Assembly: GCF_014646135.1 (NCBI RefSeq)
Contig: NZ_BMMW01000001.1
Coordinates: 1,629,570 to 1,693,569, forward strand
Source of the DNA: Nocardia camponoti
Lineage (GTDB): Bacteria; Actinomycetota; Actinomycetes; Mycobacteriales; Mycobacteriaceae
DNA: 64,000 nucleotides
Direction: 5' to 3'
Shown in pieces: positions 60,886 to 64,000 of the stretch. Every line of letters starts with the position of its first letter. The stretch's first letter is position 1. Both the position numbers and the translations under genes were made by a program. The notes beneath the pieces were generated by a model that worked only from the letters and a program-made list of their open reading frames with translations, did no database searches and was not told the DNA's origin.

Positions 60886-61565
60886 AACCTAGTTCCCGTT
60901 TCCTGGTGACCGCGTTGCACGATTCCTGCCACCAGCTTGTGGAATTTCTGGTCGACGTGCTGTCCAGCGAGGCTTACCGTCAGCAACGATTCACCGAGTC
61001 GGTAATCGCCCGCTCCTCTGATTTTGCACCTTTCCAGGAATTCTGGATCGGTCACTGGCAGGATGTGCCGGATCCCGTTGTACTGAAACTTCGCTCGCGC
61101 GCGATGCCGACCCTCATAAGGCGCGCTCACCGTGATGCCAACCTCGCCGAGATGGATGAGCTTCAGCGAGTCGCGCACTTCATTCCTCCGCGCGACCGGC
61201 ACGCAGTTGTTGACACCGGGTTCCGAATGGCAGCCATTCAGCCAAAGTGTGTCGGGGCGCTCCGCAAGCGAACACGCTTCATCCCATCCTGCCCGCCCCA
61301 TGTTCACCCAGAGCCGCCCACCCTGAAACAGCCAGTTCTCCTGCTGGAACCCGTACGGGCAAGGCTCGCTCAGCATCACAGACAGGCGATCGAGCAGCCG
61401 AGGCTCGCCTTTAGCGGGGCATTGCCGGTCCCGCAGATGCACTGCGCCGCCCTCACGGCTGCTGACAAGACGGAACCATTTGCGCGTCTCGGGATCGATG
61501 CCAGCGACACATCGGTCGCCATCTTTGTACGAATTCGCAAGGCACAAAAGCAATTTGGTCACCAT
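60882..61565 (-). CDS. Dual OB-domain-like protein
   Basis: 227-aa protein: KLLLCLANSYKDGDRCVAGIDPETRKWFRLVSSREGGAVHLRDRQC, then YGFQQENWLF, LWLNGCHSEPGVNNCVPVARRNEVRDSLKLIHLGEVGITVSAPY and AKFQYNGIRHILPVTDPEFLERC. I take it as a member of the dual OB-fold family that is often encoded with DUF488 proteins; confidence is moderate. ATG at 61565 removes an unrelated N-terminal extension. First gene of a two-gene operon. Confidence 0.68.
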   Translation of the reverse strand: MVTKLLLCLANSYKDGDRCVAGIDPETRKWFRLVSSREGGAVHLRDRQCPAKGEPRLLDRLSVMLSEPCPYGFQQENWLFQGGRLWVNMGRAGWDEACSLAERPDTLWLNGCHSEPGVNNCVPVARRNEVRDSLKLIHLGEVGITVSAPYEGRHRARAKFQYNGIRHILPVTDPEFLERCKIRGAGDYRLGESLLTVSLAGQHVDQKFHKLVAGIVQRGHQETGTRL

Positions 61566-61619
61566 GTGCGTCCTCCGCCTGACACAGTACGAGCGTAGCC
61601 CGGATGTACGACATGCGAG

Positions 61620-61943
61620 GTGCCGAGGCGTTACCAGAACGACGAAAGCCCGTTCGGGCACGAGGACGGCGAATTGGGCGCGCCGACATTCCCGCGCGTG
61701 ACCGCTCACAAGCTGCGCCACACCGCCGCGTCACTGATGATCGCCAGCGGCGCGCATGTGAAGACGATTCAGCGCCAGCTAGGCCACAAGAGCGCAACCA
61801 TGACTCTCGACAACTACGGCCATCTGTTCGACGACGACCTCGACGGCGTCGCCGAACGGATGAGCGCCGGATACCGCGCGGCTGCCGCGAGGTGTGCCCA
61901 AAATGTGCCCACGCGGCCCGATCTGCACATCGTCGGGGCATGA
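61620..61943 (+). pseudogene. C-terminal stump of tyrosine integrase at ssrA
   Basis: Only the last ~107 residues of a phage-type integrase remain: HKLRHTAASLMIASGAHVKTIQRQLGHKSATMTLDNYGHLFDDDLDGVAERM, holding box II HxxR, the GH motif and the Tyr nucleophile but not the box I Arg or any N-terminal domain. A stop (TAG at 61596) lies just before it in frame. It abuts the tmRNA gene, a classic integration site, so it is the scar of a lost element. Confidence 0.85.
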
Positions 61944-61979
61944 AAAAGGCCCCTCACCTGCGGTAACAGGTGAGGGGCC
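61943..61979 (-). terminator. Terminator of tmRNA gene
   Basis: Perfect 13-bp stem (GGCCCCTCACCTG and complement), 6-nt loop, and five T on the minus strand right after the tmRNA 3' end. Confidence 0.9.
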
Positions 61980-61983
61980 GGGG

Positions 61984-62353
61984 TGGAGCTGCCGGGAATC
62001 GAACCCGGGTCCTCCGCCGCTTCTCCAGGGCTTCTCCGTGTGCAGTTCGTTGTGTCTCTGCTTGGATCTCCGCGTCTCACGAACTAGCGCGGATGACGAT
62101 CCCAGTCACTGTTTGATGTTCCGCTCGACCCCGCGACCGGGCCGAACAGTAAGTCTCTCTAGCTGATGCCAGGGTCCGAGTCGAGAGACGAACTCGGTCT
62201 GACAGAGACGACCTGGCTACTTAGGCAGCGAGGGCGTACTCGCGCTGATTGGAATCGGCGCTTAATTGGTTGCAATGACGCTTACGGTGGTCTCTTGCCT
62301 GCACCGACACGCTTCCCCTGAATCGACGTACGCAGTCGAAACCGTTCAGCCCC
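61984..62353 (-). ncRNA. ssrA: tmRNA (ssrA)
   Basis: About 370 nt. The 5' end GGGGCTGAACGG and the 3' end with T-loop GGGTTCGATTCCCGGCAGCTCCA make the tRNA-like domain. The tag frame reads ADSNQREYALAA then TAA, the expected actinobacterial tag ending in ALAA. CCA is not encoded. It rescues stalled ribosomes and marks their products for degradation. Its 3' end adjoins the integrase stump. Confidence 0.95.
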
Positions 62354-62573
62354 GTACGTGCCCGCACCGTGCGGGCTAGTCATAGTAACACCGCGACCAC
62401 GGCAAAGCATTCCCTATTTTTCCAGACTGGTCGGACGGTTTTCAGCGATCTGCTAGCGATCCCCCGGTCAGCGGCCGGAAAAGCACCTAATGACCGGCAA
62501 TCGGCAGGTAATGTGCCGCTCGGCCGCGTCTGGGAAAGCACTATTTCCACGCGACGAACCGAGGAGCAACCGC

Positions 62574-63872
62574 ATGGCATTGATGACCCAACGCTGGTTA
62601 CGTCGAATCGCGGTGGCACCGCTGGCGGCTGGGCTCGTCTTCGCGACCGGATGCGCCACCGGCGAAAGCGGCGCGGCACCCGGTGTCACGACGGCACCCT
62701 GTCCCAACTCGCCGCACAAAGACCGCGGCTGCCTCTATCTGGGTGTCCTCTCCGACCTCGCCGACGGACCATTCACCGCGCTCGGCACGTCGATGAACGA
62801 CGGCCAGACCGCGTTCTGGCACGCCGTCAACGAGGCGGGCGGCATCGGCGGCTACGACGTCGACACCACCACTTACGCCCGCAACACCGCGTACGACCCG
62901 CGCAAACACCGCGTCGAATACACCAACATCGAGCCGCATGTGCTTGCGCTCGCGATGAGTTTCGGCACCGCGCAAACCGTCGCCATGCTCGATCAACTCG
63001 ACAGCGACGACATGGTCGCGACCGCCGCGACGCAGTGGTCGGGCTGGAATTACCGCAGCGCCGACCGCAACCTGGTCCTCAGCGCTGGCTATTCCTACTG
63101 CACCGAGGCGATCACTGGCCTCGATTGGTTCGCCGAAGCGCATTACGCGCCACGCAAAATCGCCGTCGTCGGCTATCGCGGCAACTTCGGCGGCGACTAC
63201 GCGAGCGGCGCGATGAAGTGGGCCGTCGCCAACGACGCGACCATCGCCGCGCGCGTGTGGACCGGACCGAACGGCGAGGTCGGCAACCAGGACGAGCCGG
63301 TCGCCGAAGTGCTCGCTTCCGCACCGGATTTGGTGATGCTCGCGACCGGCCCCGCCGAGACCGCCGAGATCGTCGGCAAGCTGGTCAGTGCCGGGTACAC
63401 GGGCCGTTTCGTCGGCTCACTCGTCACCTGGAATTCCGCGCTGCTGCGCACGCCAGCCGCACCCGCGCTGACCGCGCTCTACAACTACCTGACCCCGGTC
63501 GACAGCTGGGACGGCGACAGCCTCGGCCTGCGCAACGCGCGCAAGGCCACCGATCACGAGCCGACTAACTTCGGCTACCTGCTCGGTTGGGCGCTGTCGT
63601 ACCCGATGCGGTCGGTGCTGCAACGGGCCGCCGCCCACAACGACCTCACCCGCGCTGGCCTGCGCAACGCCATCGCCAAAACGACCGCCGACGGTGAAGG
63701 CATGGTCGCGGTACAACAACCGGGTGCCGTCGCACCGGATTTGAGTACGGAATGGGCGTCGGTTTTCGCACCTGACCAGGCCGGACCTGCCGGATCACGA
63801 ACCGTCCGTGTGGGTTATCAGGGCAAAACAGCGACCAGGCTCAACCTGCACGAGCCGTGCACCCGGCTCTAG
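62574..63872 (+). CDS. Branched-chain-amino-acid-type ABC substrate-binding lipoprotein
   Basis: About 432 aa: signal IAVAPLAAGLVFATGC with lipobox Cys27, then a type-I periplasmic-binding fold (YLGVLSDLADGPFTALGTSMNDGQTAFWHAVNEAGGIGGYDVDTTTYARNTAYDP, AVVGYRGNFGGDYASGAMKWA, VMLATGPAETAEIVGKLVSAGYTGRF). GAGGAG lies before ATG 62574. No permease or ATPase genes are adjacent, so it is an orphan binding protein or works with a distant transporter. Confidence 0.88.
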   Translation: MALMTQRWLRRIAVAPLAAGLVFATGCATGESGAAPGVTTAPCPNSPHKDRGCLYLGVLSDLADGPFTALGTSMNDGQTAFWHAVNEAGGIGGYDVDTTTYARNTAYDPRKHRVEYTNIEPHVLALAMSFGTAQTVAMLDQLDSDDMVATAATQWSGWNYRSADRNLVLSAGYSYCTEAITGLDWFAEAHYAPRKIAVVGYRGNFGGDYASGAMKWAVANDATIAARVWTGPNGEVGNQDEPVAEVLASAPDLVMLATGPAETAEIVGKLVSAGYTGRFVGSLVTWNSALLRTPAAPALTALYNYLTPVDSWDGDSLGLRNARKATDHEPTNFGYLLGWALSYPMRSVLQRAAAHNDLTRAGLRNAIAKTTADGEGMVAVQQPGAVAPDLSTEWASVFAPDQAGPAGSRTVRVGYQGKTATRLNLHEPCTRL

Positions 63873-64000
63873 GCGACGGAAATCAACGCGACCGCACCGG
63901 CCGCCAGCCCAAGGCCCACCTTCTGCGTGGTGCTGACATGCTCGCCGAGCAGCACCATCGCGAGCAGCACGGTCGCGGCCGGATACATCGACCCGATCAC
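63869..64000 (-). CDS. EamA/DMT-family transporter, C-terminal fragment (window edge)
   Basis: Only the last 43 residues are in the window: SMYPAATVLLAMVLLGEHVSTTQKVGLGLAAGAVALISVA, the final two helices of an EamA-type permease with the typical GE motif. The stop overlaps the end of the preceding lipoprotein gene by 4 bp on the opposite strand. The start lies beyond the right edge. Confidence 0.75.
   Translation of the reverse strand: MIGSMYPAATVLLAMVLLGEHVSTTQKVGLGLAAGAVALISVA

Overview
The window is high-GC actinobacterial chromosome from a mycolic-acid bacterium (Mycobacteriales; a Nocardia/Rhodococcus-like organism fits best). The evidence is an Emb-type arabinosyltransferase, an antigen-85-like mycolyltransferase, an LppP/LprE lipoprotein, F420-type oxidoreductases, a conservon, tRNA genes without an encoded CCA, and an actinobacterial tmRNA. 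The species cannot be fixed from the sequence alone.

Region by region. 0.3-3 kb: a NarL-type two-component pair divergent from a secreted HbpS/GlcG-like protein, resembling the streptomycete HbpS-SenS-SenR redox/haem sensor. 3-4.3 kb: tRNA-Glu and an acyl-CoA dehydrogenase. 4.4-9.7 kb: a complete conservon (sensor-like ATPase, roadblock protein, DUF742 protein, small GTPase) ending in two P450s, one of which has lost the ExxR and oxygen-activation motifs. 9.8-18.6 kb: cell-envelope genes (Emb with a very long Gly/Pro/Ser loop, mycolyltransferase, lipoprotein) and housekeeping enzymes. 19-20.9 kb: a tight XRE / ImmA-IrrE peptidase / PIN-nuclease operon.

21-41 kb is a sulfur-acquisition region: two sulfonate-type ABC transporters, a SulP permease, a Cys-type arylsulfatase with its formylglycine-generating enzyme, an aryl-sulfate sulfotransferase, and GntR and LacI regulators. 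A short motif (GTTACGCC) recurs in its promoters. The FGE gene is translationally coupled to a second GyrB-type topoisomerase gene. A 5.5-kb part (lacI, sulfotransferase, ABC operon) is bracketed by identical 76-bp hairpin repeats in direct orientation. The katG gene just outside it carries a one-base frameshift.

42.4-49.3 kb is a small integrated element in tRNA-Ala(GGC). It has 48-bp att repeats, integrase, excisionase, candidate integrase arm sites, a RepA-like ATPase with iteron-like palindromes inside its own coding sequence, a nuclease, and an XRE/TPR regulator, but no recognisable conjugation or capsid genes. 49.5-59.6 kb is ordinary chromosome: DsbA-like protein, two MFS exporters, phosphoglucomutase, TetR regulator, sugar-lactone oxidase, Nudix, DUF488, YccF and an LLM flavoprotein. 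59.6-62.4 kb is a decayed island beside ssrA (tmRNA): a broken PIN gene, a DUF488/dual-OB pair and an integrase stump. The window ends in a branched-chain-amino-acid-type binding lipoprotein and a truncated EamA transporter.
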